42,976 nt of DNA from the NCBI RefSeq assembly GCF_000275845.1, contig NW_006766920.1, forward strand, positions 151,055 through 194,030, written 5' to 3'. The DNA is from Dichomitus squalens LYAD-421 SS1 (Eukaryota > Basidiomycota > Agaricomycetes > Polyporales > Polyporaceae). The position numbers were made by a program, and so were the translations under genes. Position 1 is the stretch's first letter. The number at the start of each line of letters is the position of its first letter. Below are positions 32,901-42,976 of the stretch, piece after piece. The notes under the pieces were generated by a model. That model was not told the origin of the DNA. It worked only from the letters and a program-made list of their open reading frames with translations, and ran no database searches.

Positions 32901-35900
32901 CAGTAGTTTGCCGATGACACCACTGGACCTAAGTGATAGCTCGTTCACGGGAACTCCATACGAGAGGCTGCGCCAAAGGCCATCTAGAAGGCAATCCAGT
33001 GCGCGCTTCATCGAGGCTTCGTTGTTATTGTCCATTGTCAAGACTCGAATACCCTCAAGTGTGTTGCCCTCGCTGAGATGGACGTCAGCAGCTTCTGCGT
33101 AGCGCCCGACGTCTTCGAGGAATTGTGCTCGAGCGACGTCAAGGCCGTAGTCGTCCATGTATTCAAGTGCTTCGTCGTCATTGTCAAAGAGCTCCATGGC
33201 CTTCCTGCAGTAATGTCGGCCAATCACGGACATTCAACAAGCAGACGGGAATTGACTTACTTGATTTGTTTCTCCCGGAGGAAGTACAGTCTTGAGACAT
33301 CTACGATGCTCTCGACCACCTCTACCTGCATCTCGGCTCTGTGCACCTTAATGATATCGACTGCGTCCTCGAACTTGCCCGCCTTCCGGTAGTGTTGAGC
33401 AGCAAGGGTGTACTCTGCAGCTAGCGCGTACGCTTGTGCCGCCTTGAAGTCTTCGCCTCCGTCGACATAGCACTGTGCGGCAATTCGATAGTAGGCTTTC
33501 TTCTCGGTGACCGCTTCTCGTGCTGACGCAATGAACGCCTCGGCAGCGGCAAGGAAAGCGAGAGTCTGAGACTGATTATCTCCGCGGATGACAGGCCTCG
33601 TCCGTGCGACTTCTCGAAGGTAGTACGCATTGGCCACTGCTCTCTCCCGAGAAAGCCCAGCGCGCTCGTAACAGTGCATAGCTTGCATGTAACGACGGTT
33701 GTTGAAGAGGGATAGCGCCGTCTTCGCCCAGTCCTCCGCAGTCGACGACATGGCAAGGCGTGGAACGTCCGTACCTGGGGTGCAATTTTGTATCTGATCC
33801 TTCTTGGTCCAGACAATCTGATGCAAGCGAATCAGCCGCTATCAAGGAGGGTGACATGCAGAGCACTGACCCTCATTGGATCTGCTTTCTCAGACCCATC
33901 GGCGATCCAGAGATTCTTGCGTGCCCTGGTGATAGCGACATACAAGAACTTAAGCTGTCAAAGCACTTCAGTATCAGGGATAGTGCTAGTGTGATACTCG
34001 AACCTCGCGACAGACACCACTGTGACGCGCATCGTCGAATCTGGGTGCCGGGTGATCCACTCGCTGTTCCTGAGGGAGGGCATTCAAGACAACTCGCCAC
34101 TGAGAGAGGTCGACAGTAGAGTCTTCAAAGAAGTTATAAAGGAGGACCTGATAAGATAGCTTAGCATGGTCTCCCCATATTGATGCTTGCCGTACATCGT
34201 TGAACTCTAAGCCCTTGCTCTCGTACAATGTCCTGATTGGAAGAACCATACATGAGCACCCGGACACACATTCGAAGAAACCTGGCTCGACCTACATGAT
34301 CAGCCCGATATCCCCCACTTGGGCTCGCAATTTGTCGCGAGCAGCTTCGTCCCGAACGAGGATACCTGGATGGGATAGTTGGTCAGCAACCTTCTGCCAA
34401 TGGCTGTGATTCTATGCCCACGTACACTGCTCAGCACCGAACTCAATATGACTTCCCCTAGACATTGAAATGTTCAATGTCATCCGCAGCGTCTGCCTCA
34501 CGTCTCTACTACTCACGCTTCTCCGAATAGGAATTGCTCGTATCGAACTGTATTCTGATCCCATCCGCTGAAGAAAACCGGTTTCAGCCCATGAATCATG
34601 CCCTGTTCAGGAGCCAGAGCATCGATAGCGTGCGGCCAGAATTGCGTAATCAGTTCGATGACGGAGTGGGCGCAATCGACGATGCCAGCGTGCGATCTGT
34701 AATTGACCGCAAGATGGAAGGACTCTGGTTGCGTACGCTTCTCTGCGTTTTCACCAGCGTTTGCCTGTAAGATAGTCACTAGCTGCACCCAGTGACAACT
34801 GTCATCGATGCACGCACCTCTTCGACTCGGTACAAGAATGCTTTCAAATCATTGAACCGGAAGGCACTGCCGACTGAGATGGTTTGTGCGGTATCTCCTG
34901 CCCAGAACATACCGTGTGGATTGCGACAAAGCGTTCTCAAGACTTGAAAAATGACATATCAGATGATATCATTATAGAACACAGGCAAACGATAGTCAAA
35001 ATGACCACACACCAAGGGCATCGATGAGAAGGTTATCTTGAGCCTCGTCCACGTAGCTGCGGACATCGGTAAGGTACGCCCAGATAAGCAGAAAAGGTAA
35101 ATGATTCCTACATGAAATCCATTTCCTCGCCTGGAACGCCATTAGCGCATAATGAAGTGATGAGGGCATGTGTCCTATGACAGGTCAGCCTACGTGAAAC
35201 CATGTCGACACAGGTTCTGTACCTGTCCGCAGCGTCGTAGTCCCCTCTCGCCTTCTTCTTTTACAAGTACGCCTCATATAGTTTGTAGACCGTCTCACGT
35301 TGGTTGGCGAAGGTGCCTTGCGTACGGTGACTGAGGCCATGGTACATGTCCTTGGAGAGATGCCCTTCAGGACGTTCTAGGGCCAGCTCAGATCCCTTGA
35401 TGACACCTATCGAGTCATGAGTTAAATTCTTACTTGAAAAGAAGGATGATCCCCAGCGTGACATACCCATGAACTCGCCGAAGACAAGGGATGGATCTGC
35501 CAGTGGGATCAGCACAATAAGGACTTCTATTACCATAAGTATTTGACAATCTCTTATGACGCACCAAGACCCTTAGTCAAGGCCTGCGGAAAATGCAACC
35601 AGTACTCTTCCAGGAACGTTCCGTAAGAAACGAAGGAGGTGCGACGCTGCTGCATGTAGTCGTTTGATAGCGCTGTGTCGCGTTCGCCTGGCTCGTGCAC
35701 CTCGAAGGCATCTTGTATTCCGCGGGAGACTGCTGCCTTCTTCTGAACATCCTGTTCGATGTGGCTGAATTCGCTTTCGAGAAGTCGACAGATCTAGCCA
35801 CGAGGCGATATAAGTGAACGCAAACCGGGCTTCCGCAGAACATGGCGTACGTGGTCATACGTTAGGAACATCGGAAAATGCTCCTCCTTGAGCGCACCAT

Positions 35901-38449
35901 AACGCTTCGGCAGGTCTCCGCGCCAACAAATCTCCTCGTCGCGATCGACGAGGCCCTGCTCTTGCTGTTGCTTCTGGCGCGCCGCAAGGCTCTTCAGCTC
36001 AGCAGGGGATCGTGCGGCCGTCGCGAGCGACTCGAGTAGCTTCGCGAAGTACTCTTCGACCTTCTCGGCGAGCACGCGCGACTGCGTGACGAAGAGCTGC
36101 CGGAGCTTCGGCATAGCGTCCCGATGCATCTCCCAGGCGCGTTCAATCCCGAGCATCTTAAAGAGCATCGTGGTCGTTTTCCTGCACGATGTCAGAGTAT
36201 GCATGCGGATAGTAAGAATATATGTACCCTGTGCCGCTTCTGCCTGCAAGTTCAAGGTAAGCGACTATGCATTTGAGATGAGCATCATCCATACCGAGGA
36301 CATAACAGGAGGAGGGGTGTTCGATGATCTTCTTTTCCTGGGGCCTACAGTACATGTTACACAACGTTGACTAGACGGGTTTGGGGGACACGTACGTGAT
36401 CTCAAAAACATGCGCCACTTCTTTGTCGGCGATTATACTGTTTAGAAGGGCCTGCACAAGCGTTATTCGCTGGAAGGCAAGCGTATGATAGCAGCATACC
36501 TGAGAAAATGTGACGAACTTCTCCAACCTAGACACCAGACCTCAGTATCCAAACCAGCAGTGCTTGATAATAGGTACGCACACGAGCAGCGAATGGAGCT
36601 AATGCTAGCATCAATACATGCAAATGACAGGCGTCGTGAGCGACTGACCTCTTCGTAGTCCTCCTTCCTCATGTCGGCGATCGCAGACACAGGCTCATAC
36701 ACAGGATTCTCCGCCGGGGGAGGCCAAGAGGCCGGCGTGAAGACAATATCACCAGGATTCACCGGGGGATTGCGGAATGTACATCTGTCGGTGTCCACTC
36801 GTCAAACGATGGCTCTAATGGAGGGATAGAAGCACCTCATACCTTTTCTTGTACTCGGCTCCTTTTCGCTCGAGATGGCGGCCCATGCAATCCCAGAAAC
36901 GACGGTCGAGCTGTGCATGGGTGTAGATGCCGAAAATCTTCAAGACTGTATCGACATCAGCACCGATGTGTGGATCCGATTTGGTACACTATCTACGGAC
37001 CTTGCCGTTCAACCTAATGAAGAGGATACTTCAGTACGTGACGTATTGTTCAGATGTAAGTGAACCTACATCGCTCTCGAACTCCGGTACGCAGTCCACT
37101 TGGTACTACCTACAAGTGAGCATACACGGCTCTGTCAGAGTGGATTCCAGTACGTACGACAAGGCGGGTGTCGCCTGTCATCTTGGCTTCGTAGATGGGG
37201 ATCTCCACGTCCAAGCCAGTCAGCCGCTTCTGGTTGTCATCCGAGAAGTGACCATTAGACAGCTCCCTGTGGTCGGCTTAGCACATGCGCACGTACACCT
37301 ATGTGAGTGAAAGGCGAACACTCACTTGATTTTCTTGACGAAAATCTGAAACAGCTTTGCGTCCCGACGCCGCCAATGTCGCAAAACCCTGTCTGCGCGG
37401 GTAGAGATGAGGATGCGCCATTCCCCGAACCCTTCCGCACTGTCGAAGTATAGCGCAGCTTTCATGGGTTGGACAAGGGGATAGGCAGGGGGCACCTCGA
37501 CCTCTTCAACTTGGACAATGTTCTTGTCCATCTCTGGGACATCAGGCACTGTTGACGCGTCGGACAAGTCAGTAGGCGGAGGGAGAAAGGCAAGTTTGGC
37601 AGCAGATTGAACGGAGGGCAATCGAAGGTACTCCAAGTACGTCTAGGTTATGCTGTCCATCAGTGCGAGAAAAGGAATGAGATAATGAGGACGGACCCCT
37701 AGATAGCGTCTTTGATCGTTCAAGATGCTTTCGCAGAGCTGTGCGACTTCCGCTCGAGTCTGCGGAATCTCTGCGCAATAGCTGGTGATCGCTTTAACGT
37801 CGACAGGGGGAGCGCGTGGAGCGCGTCTGGCCTGCTTCCGCTTGCTTTGACCCTTGCGCTTGACCGCGAATAGGAAGTCCGCATATTCGCTGAGTTCGTC
37901 TGCCAGCGGCGGTTCTTCTTCGGCTTCGAAACGCAGCCGGCTGAGGGCTTCCAGAGCCCGTATAGCAGCTTCAGTCTGTTGCCGACATACCGTGAGGGCC
38001 TCCCGCGAAATGTCAGGGGATGAGGAACTTGGTAAGAAGAGATAGAAGAGCGGCAGACGCGTGAGCAGCTTAGCAGCAAGAGACGACGAGAACCCTTCGC
38101 TGGTCTTGGAGAAACGTTGGAGGATGGTTGCCGAAAGTGATCGGAAGACTTCGTCGTTCACAGCTGAGATGGAGGGCATGAGAGCATTCCAAATTGTCGT
38201 GAATTAGAACTTACCGGATAGCACAAACTCGAGGAGATGCGGTAAGCGTTCGAGGTGGGCAAGAGCTTCGTCAAGAGCGCCGGGCGAGTCTATGTCTATG
38301 AGGTGCCGCTCAGTGGCACTGATTACGGCCTCTACAGCTACCTGATCGTCTATCAGCTGTCTGTCGAACAACGCTGGTACGGCGTCGACGATAGAGACAC
38401 CTCCCGCCGCGGGAGGCTTAAGCCTTGTAGGCGAAGGAGGATCCAACAT
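29923..38449 (-). CDS. TRANK1-like giant protein, UvrD/SF1 helicase plus helical repeats plus CCCH finger (copy A, with two apparent lesions)
   Basis: I joined 34 exons from the ATG at 38449 to the stop at 29925-29923, about 2,229 codons. The N-terminal helical region is followed by FVTFSQALLNSIIADKEV and the Walker A loop GRSGTGKTTTM (about 533-543), VDEAQDN (motif II, about 819-825), NYRSHAGIVD, the motif V-like YESKGLEFND (about 993) and YVAITRARKNLWI (motif VI, about 1055). These mark an SF1A (UvrD/Rep) helicase. After it come TPR-like helices (AMHCYERAG, YYRIAAQCYVDGG, AAEYTLAAQHYRKAGKFEDAV), a CCCH finger, and a long C-terminal region, as in TPR and ankyrin repeat-containing protein 1 (TRANK1) relatives in fungi. 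An in-frame TAA interrupts the helicase at codon 783, and one base seems missing at 32726-32730. Either copy A is a young pseudogene or the assembly has errors. The cellular role of the family is not established. Confidence 0.85.
32248..32304 (-). other. CCCH-type zinc finger coding segment in copy A
   Basis: The residues run C-x8-C-x4-C-x3-H (from PCLTHVVFRQC to DCLRDH). The same spacing occurs at the equivalent place in copy B. Confidence 0.6.
32726..32730 (-). other. probable 1-nt deletion (homopolymer) in copy A
   Basis: An A5 run on the minus strand. The upstream frame reads ...LLVLVAK and then loses similarity. Shifting by one base gives FVARASSAAAFLCLDRVF, which matches copy B (FHARQEHHPAALLCLDHVF). 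The total exon length becomes a multiple of three only if one base is added here. Confidence 0.7.
35261..35263 (-). other. in-frame TAA inside the helicase domain of copy A
   Basis: The frame reads YKLYEAYL, stop, KKKARGDYDAADR, then continues across a normal intron into THALITSLC. The downstream coding is conserved in character, so the stop interrupts a real exon. Confidence 0.75.
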
Positions 38450-39169
38450 AGTGGACTTGAAACTCGTGAAACCGTCTCCGACGTCGTACTTCGACGTCGG
38501 TCAACTGCAGTCGAGATGACCGCGCTCGGAAATATAATCTTCCGAACACGTTTAATGAGTGTCTTGCTGGTTGCGGATCAAGCCTCCTTTTCACAAAGAG
38601 GCTCAGCGAATAGGTCTCCTGGTTTCGAGACGATTGATACCGTTTCGGTAGATGGTTATCGCGAGAAGTCTACTGCAGTTCCAGTGAAATCGGAAGCTAC
38701 GAGGGCAATCGCAGCTGAGCTTGAGCGGTGATCTGTCCCGGTGACGGTCAGAAGCAACTTGCGGTCAATTGTATATGCGGGCGTTATCCCATGTAAGAAC
38801 ACTTTCCCACGGTTAGACCCTCGATACTCGATGAGTCGATGCCTCTCAGACTCGTCACTCCTCTCAGGCTCTCTGATGCATATGGCATTTAAGCCTCGTT
38901 CCACTCGATCTCAGAGCCATCTGTGATTCTCTACCATACCCCACTAGAACGGAGCCACGATACATGCTATCACAACGCGCGAAACACGAAATCATACACG
39001 AATCGACAAGTTGGCAAAGTCTGGCAGACTGCCGTTACCGCCGGTACTACTATGTGGGCGATGCATCTCTACCGCTGAATGGCGGATCCTACTTTAGACT
39101 CCAGATGCGGTACCGCGGAGATCCTCAGACGGCGAATCCTCTGTTCTCAGCGTCCTCCAGCTGCGGCGC
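38450..39169. other. intergenic between the two tandem TRANK1-like genes
   Basis: About 720 bp hold the end of copy B and the promoter of copy A. An open minus-strand frame at 38656-38904 has no family resemblance and I leave it out. Confidence 0.4.
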
Positions 39170-42100
39170 TTACTCCAGTGCGTGGCAAGTCAGCTTGTGC
39201 AGTCTCCAGTCCTTCGTCCACAGGAAAGTCGTCCCAGAGTCATCGGTCGTCGCGTCCTCTACGTGCTTGATCAGTGATTCAATGGCACGAGCGTGCTCTT
39301 GCAGCTTCTTCACGTCACATGACTTATGCACTGTCGCTGAAGGTACGAGTGCCTTGTGCAGACGGCATGCTTCCTTGAAGAGTCGCCTGTGGTACGTGAA
39401 CGATCGAATCACGTCCTCGAAATCAGCGCTTCTACTCACGAAGTGTTGTCCAGGGCGGCGTCCACACCCTCAAGGTCCGTATCACGGGCGTTGCGAAGGC
39501 TCTCCTTCGCGGTAGCCTTTGCTCTATACATGTGGTCTTTGAGACACTCCGTGACGGCGAAAAGATTCGGCACCATTCCTAGGAAGAGAAAACGGTAGGG
39601 AGAGCCCCTCCATTCGATGGTCGGTGACCTAGCGAGGAACTCCTTGTAGATGCGACGACGCATTTCCGTCGATGGATCCTTCTCTGCAGCCTTCCGCCGC
39701 ACGTATGCACGGTACGTTTTGGTGATCATGGATGTCGCCGCCATCTGCTGCTCGGTGAACTCAATCTGAATTGGCTCGATCTGCTCGCTGTCCGCTGCTT
39801 CGGGCCGCTCTGCTCGATCATCTGCTGCTGCCTTCGTACGGTCTCTACCCCTAGGCTTCACCTCAGGGGTGGAAACTGTGTTGTCTTCCGTACTGTCCAC
39901 CAGGCTCGAAGACAGCTTCGCGATGTGGGAGGCATCGAGGAGTGGAAGTATATCCTCGGTCTTCGTATACGGCACCAACCGAACCCTAGACGATGTCTCC
40001 TGTGATCTGGCTGAAGAGACATGTTGTAGCTGGACAACTTCGTCCAACGTTGTGCCAACCATGGAGTCGAGGGTAGTCCGTGCAAGGCTTTGCCAGTCCC
40101 TCGCGTAAATGTACCTGTAAACTGTTCTAAGAAGCTACAACAAGCGACGCTTGATTGTAGCACGCACGCAGAAACTGCTGGACTCATGACACCTCCTGCG
40201 ACGTTTCTGAACCCTGAGATGGTCCCTTCAATGGCTTCACGCAGCTCTTGTATGGGCAAGTTGTACCCCCCTAGGGAAAAGACACGGGTCAATTACCGTT
40301 GACGCATTGAACGATCGCCGTTGACCTACAGTATACGAGGTTCTGACAGCTGTTCAAGCATATCGTAAGTTCGGAACAAGAACCAAGTACGAAGTGCTAT
40401 ACTCACATCTTCACAAAGAATACAGCACGGATCCTGTTGAATTTCGGGGAGGACAAGTCGTGAGTTTCGAACAGAAGGTGAGCTGTCGTTTCAGGATGCG
40501 TGAATATGCTGCTTTGTTTATGTCAGGATTCCCACATGACTCTCTTACCAGCGTTCTGTCCGGTGTACACATCTCGGAGAAGCCGCCCCATGCACCCCGC
40601 GGCCACGTACTTCGTAGACCTATCAGTCTGCATCGCCGACAGCTGGTCGACGTCCTGTACGAGACGCGTCAACCAGCTTTTGGGCAGAGTCAGGCCGTGA
40701 AGGGTTCCCCTCATGTTCATGTAGATCGCGATGAGCATAGAGCCACACAGGTGGTCCATGAAGTCTAGTAGAACACCAATATCGACTCGCAACCGGTTGT
40801 AGAGCACATGGCTAAACAGATCGTCAATATCGAGTCTGTGAAGGGCAACGAGGGGCGACATACTTCAGGAAGAGGACGCCTCGGTCCAGTGCGTCCGGGC
40901 GACCACACTGCATGGCGGCAAGCAAATCGTGTACGATGAAGTAGCCCCCGTTTCGCAATAGGTGCAGGGGCCTGTTGGCACGGTAGCGGATCGCACACGG
41001 GATGCGATGCAGGCTATCAGAGGCGACGCGCCGGTCAAATAGCATGGCAAGACGAGTCGTCCGCATCAAGTTCACGAGGAAGACGTGAGTAGCGCCTCTG
41101 TCATGGGACAGGCGATTGAGATAGTCTTGGCACCAGACGGCAATGATGCGTCGCCCATGAATCAACTCCGGCACTGCGTCAAGAGACAGCGCGTGCAGGG
41201 TGCCGATGGCGTGGTGATTGGGGTAAAGAGCCTCATACAATCGTCGAAGCCAGGCTCTGAGGACGTTATGTCGGTTAGAATACTCAGCTATGACGAGAGG
41301 AATCGAAACTGGTAGCTGAACTTACCTCTGCTGATGAACGAGGTCCTCGTAATCAATTTCCGTGGCATAGAGGGTGTGGAAGATCATGATGTGGAGGATA
41401 TGGATGCGAACCAGGTGGTTGTATGTTGTACCCGCTTCTTGGGGTGCTTCCATGATATGGAGTTGTGAACATTGTCGTCTTGGGCATGACTGAGTGGAGG
41501 CGAAGAGCAAACACGTTCGCAAGCCAGGCATGGTATGACACATCTCGTTCTGGCTCCAGACCTTGTCCCTTAGTACCTCCCGAAGCGCCGCCCTGATGAG
41601 GCGTTCGAGCTCCCACCGAGAGATGTGGATCTCAAAGTTTGGAGTGTCCTCTTCGACGCGTAGGATTTTCTGAGCCGGGATGTAGAGATAGGAGACTTTT
41701 GGTAGGAAGAATAGCTCCTCGCTGTCGTCGTTGAGCCGTCGGAACGCGAAGAGCTTCTGGATGTAAGGATTGCTGCATGGGTTTGGATCACAAGAGAACC
41801 TGGAGAGAGAACGGGCGTAGATGAGGAACCGCTGAAAACAGAGCGCTATCTCCGATAATGTGGCAGAAGCAAGACCAAAGTCTTGAGCGAAGACATGGTC
41901 CAGACACAACAAGGCAGCCGGGTGGTGCTCTTGCCTAGCATGGAATAATTCGCCGAGATGGGCAAGAGTGGCAAAATCACTCTGCCAGAGTGCACGAAAC
42001 ATGGCGATCTACGACTGGCGTAAGTAGACTGTAGGTCCCGAAAACCTGCTCAGCAGCTCACCTCATTGCGCAAATCATCATCTTGAAGCTCTGGGGCAAT

Positions 42101-42976
42101 GACTTCAGCATGCTCCAACAGTATGATGATTGTCTCGTCGTTCCAGTTGTCCTCGGGCGCCCAAAGAGCAAGATATAGCCATAGACCGTTGAGAACGCAC
42201 GTTGCCGCCCTTAACAATGAGTGGGACGACTGATGGCGTTGATAGTTTAGCAAGAAGAGCTCAATCGCCTTGAGGTTGTTGCCTTCGCGGAGGTGGCACT
42301 CGGCAGCGTCGTCGAACTCCTCTCTCTCCTCATGAAGAGTTGCACGTGGAGCATTGAGGTCGCGATCGTTCATATACTCGAAGGCCTCTTCGTCGTCTTC
42401 AAAGAGAGCCCTTGCTTTCCTTGAGTATCACGACTGTGAGCTTCACGGTACAGTCCTGAGCGAGAGAGACTGACTCAAGTTTGTTCTCTTTGATATAGTA
42501 CAGCTTTGAGACGTCGATAATACTCTGAGCGACGTCAGGACGAACGTCAGTCTCGTGGACCTGGATAACTTCAACGGCGTCGTCGAACATCCCTGCTTTG
42601 CGGAAGTGCTGAGCAGAAAGTGTGTACTCTCCCGCATGTCGGTACGCAGCGCCTGCCTTACCGCTGTCTCCGCATCTGACATAGCACTCTGCAGCGATGC
42701 GGTAGTACGTGCGTTGGTCCTCAGGCTCTCCTGCTCCTTGGGCGGCAGCTACAAAGCCTTCAGCTGCCCTAGAGAAAGCGGCCGACTGAGACAGCTCCTT
42801 GCCACGTGCGTTGACAGGAGACATGCGGGCTGAGTCTCTGAGGTGGTACGCAAGTGCTACCCGACGCTCTTGAGCAAGACCAGCGCGCTCGAATGCATCC
42901 ACTGCTTCGGAATATTGGCGCTTCACGAATAGGGAGCGGGCCGCATTCGCCCATTCCTCCTTTCGGGACGACTTTG
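39170..42976 (-). CDS. TRANK1-like giant protein, copy B (C-terminal part, 5' truncated by the window)
   Basis: Ten exons are visible (from the right edge to 42475, 42419-42062, 42008-41326, 41256-40864, 40811-40549, 40482-40407, 40349-40330, 40270 to about 40180, about 40121 or 40114-39440, 39386-39170). They correspond one to one with the C-terminal exons of copy A, including a 20-nt exon (40330-40349 here, 31161-31180 in copy A). The content is TPR-like helices (AVDAFERAGLAQERRVALAYHLRDSA, YYRIAAECYVRCGDSGKAG, YTLSAQHFRKAGMFDDAVEVIQ), a CCCH finger, a WLRRLYEALYP segment, FMDHLCGSMLIA and LTLPKSWLTRLVQ. I see no lesion in this part. One splice junction near 40180-40120 is uncertain. The helicase domain would lie to the right of the window. 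The two copies have diverged substantially, so the duplication is old or fast-evolving. Confidence 0.88.
41457..41513 (-). other. CCCH-type zinc finger coding segment in copy B
   Basis: The residues run C-x8-C-x4-C-x3-H (TCLLFASTQSCPRRQC, then SQLH). This equals the spacing in copy A although most other residues differ. Confidence 0.6.

Noticed and set aside
35222..35264. Reading the 42 bp from GTAAAA to GGACAG as an intron to remove the stop in TRANK1-like copy A
   Set aside because: It would delete KKKARGDYDAADR, which reads as normal coding and joins smoothly to the next exon. The donor is weak and a 42-bp intron is short for this genome. I keep the stop as a lesion but list RNA evidence as the test.
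38656..38904. Minus-strand open frame between the two TRANK1-like genes
   Set aside because: It has no recognisable domain, no good start context and no paralogue in the window. It is likely promoter sequence.

Overview
This is nuclear DNA from a filamentous basidiomycete, very probably an Agaricomycete; a polypore-type wood-decay fungus is my guess. The signs are many short introns (mostly 45-70 bp) with GTRNGT-like donors and CTRAY-like branch points, tiny exons down to 14 nt, CT-rich promoters, and gene families typical of Agaricomycetes. I joined exons by hand. For most genes the summed exon length is a multiple of three, which is an internal check on the models. A run of N marks an assembly gap at 10892-11286.

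Layout from left to right. A partial minus-strand gene (144-705) has a Ser/Thr-rich N-terminus. Next come a Rab8/Sec4 GTPase (1494-2792, +) and the actin-related protein Arp5 of INO80 (3160-5854, -). A secreted GH92 alpha-mannosidase follows (6839-9895, +). The gap seems to hide a TATA-driven minus-strand gene. After it lies a large EF-hand/ZZ-finger protein of a type common in Agaricomycetes (12259-16934, +). A 1.1 kb DNA transposon with 177-bp terminal inverted repeats sits at 17249-18341. Then come the GID-complex scaffold Vid30/Gid1 (19024-21838, +), a PNPOx-like flavin protein (22163-22995, -), the Fe-S assembly factor Isa1 (23774-24581, +), a repeat zone, and a second PNPOx-like paralogue (26246-27372, +).

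From 27.5 to 29.8 kb there is a graveyard. A fragment like the 3' end of the EF-hand/ZZ gene and a fragment of a GH92 exon lie in the same relative order and orientation as the intact genes, but inverted. A 679-bp TA-flanked inverted-repeat element sits between them. An F-box-like fragment follows.

The right third (29.9-43 kb, -) holds two tandem paralogues of very large TRANK1-like proteins, which combine a UvrD/SF1 helicase, helical TPR-like repeats and a CCCH finger. The first is complete in extent but carries an in-frame stop and an apparent 1-nt deletion. The second is open in the visible part and runs off the right edge.

Housekeeping functions in the left and middle (vesicle traffic, chromatin remodelling, ubiquitin ligase scaffold, Fe-S assembly) are interspersed with accessory families that duplicate and decay (GH92, EF-hand/ZZ, PNPOx pair, TRANK-like pair). 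I see no operon-like functional cluster. I found no tRNA, rRNA or CRISPR array.
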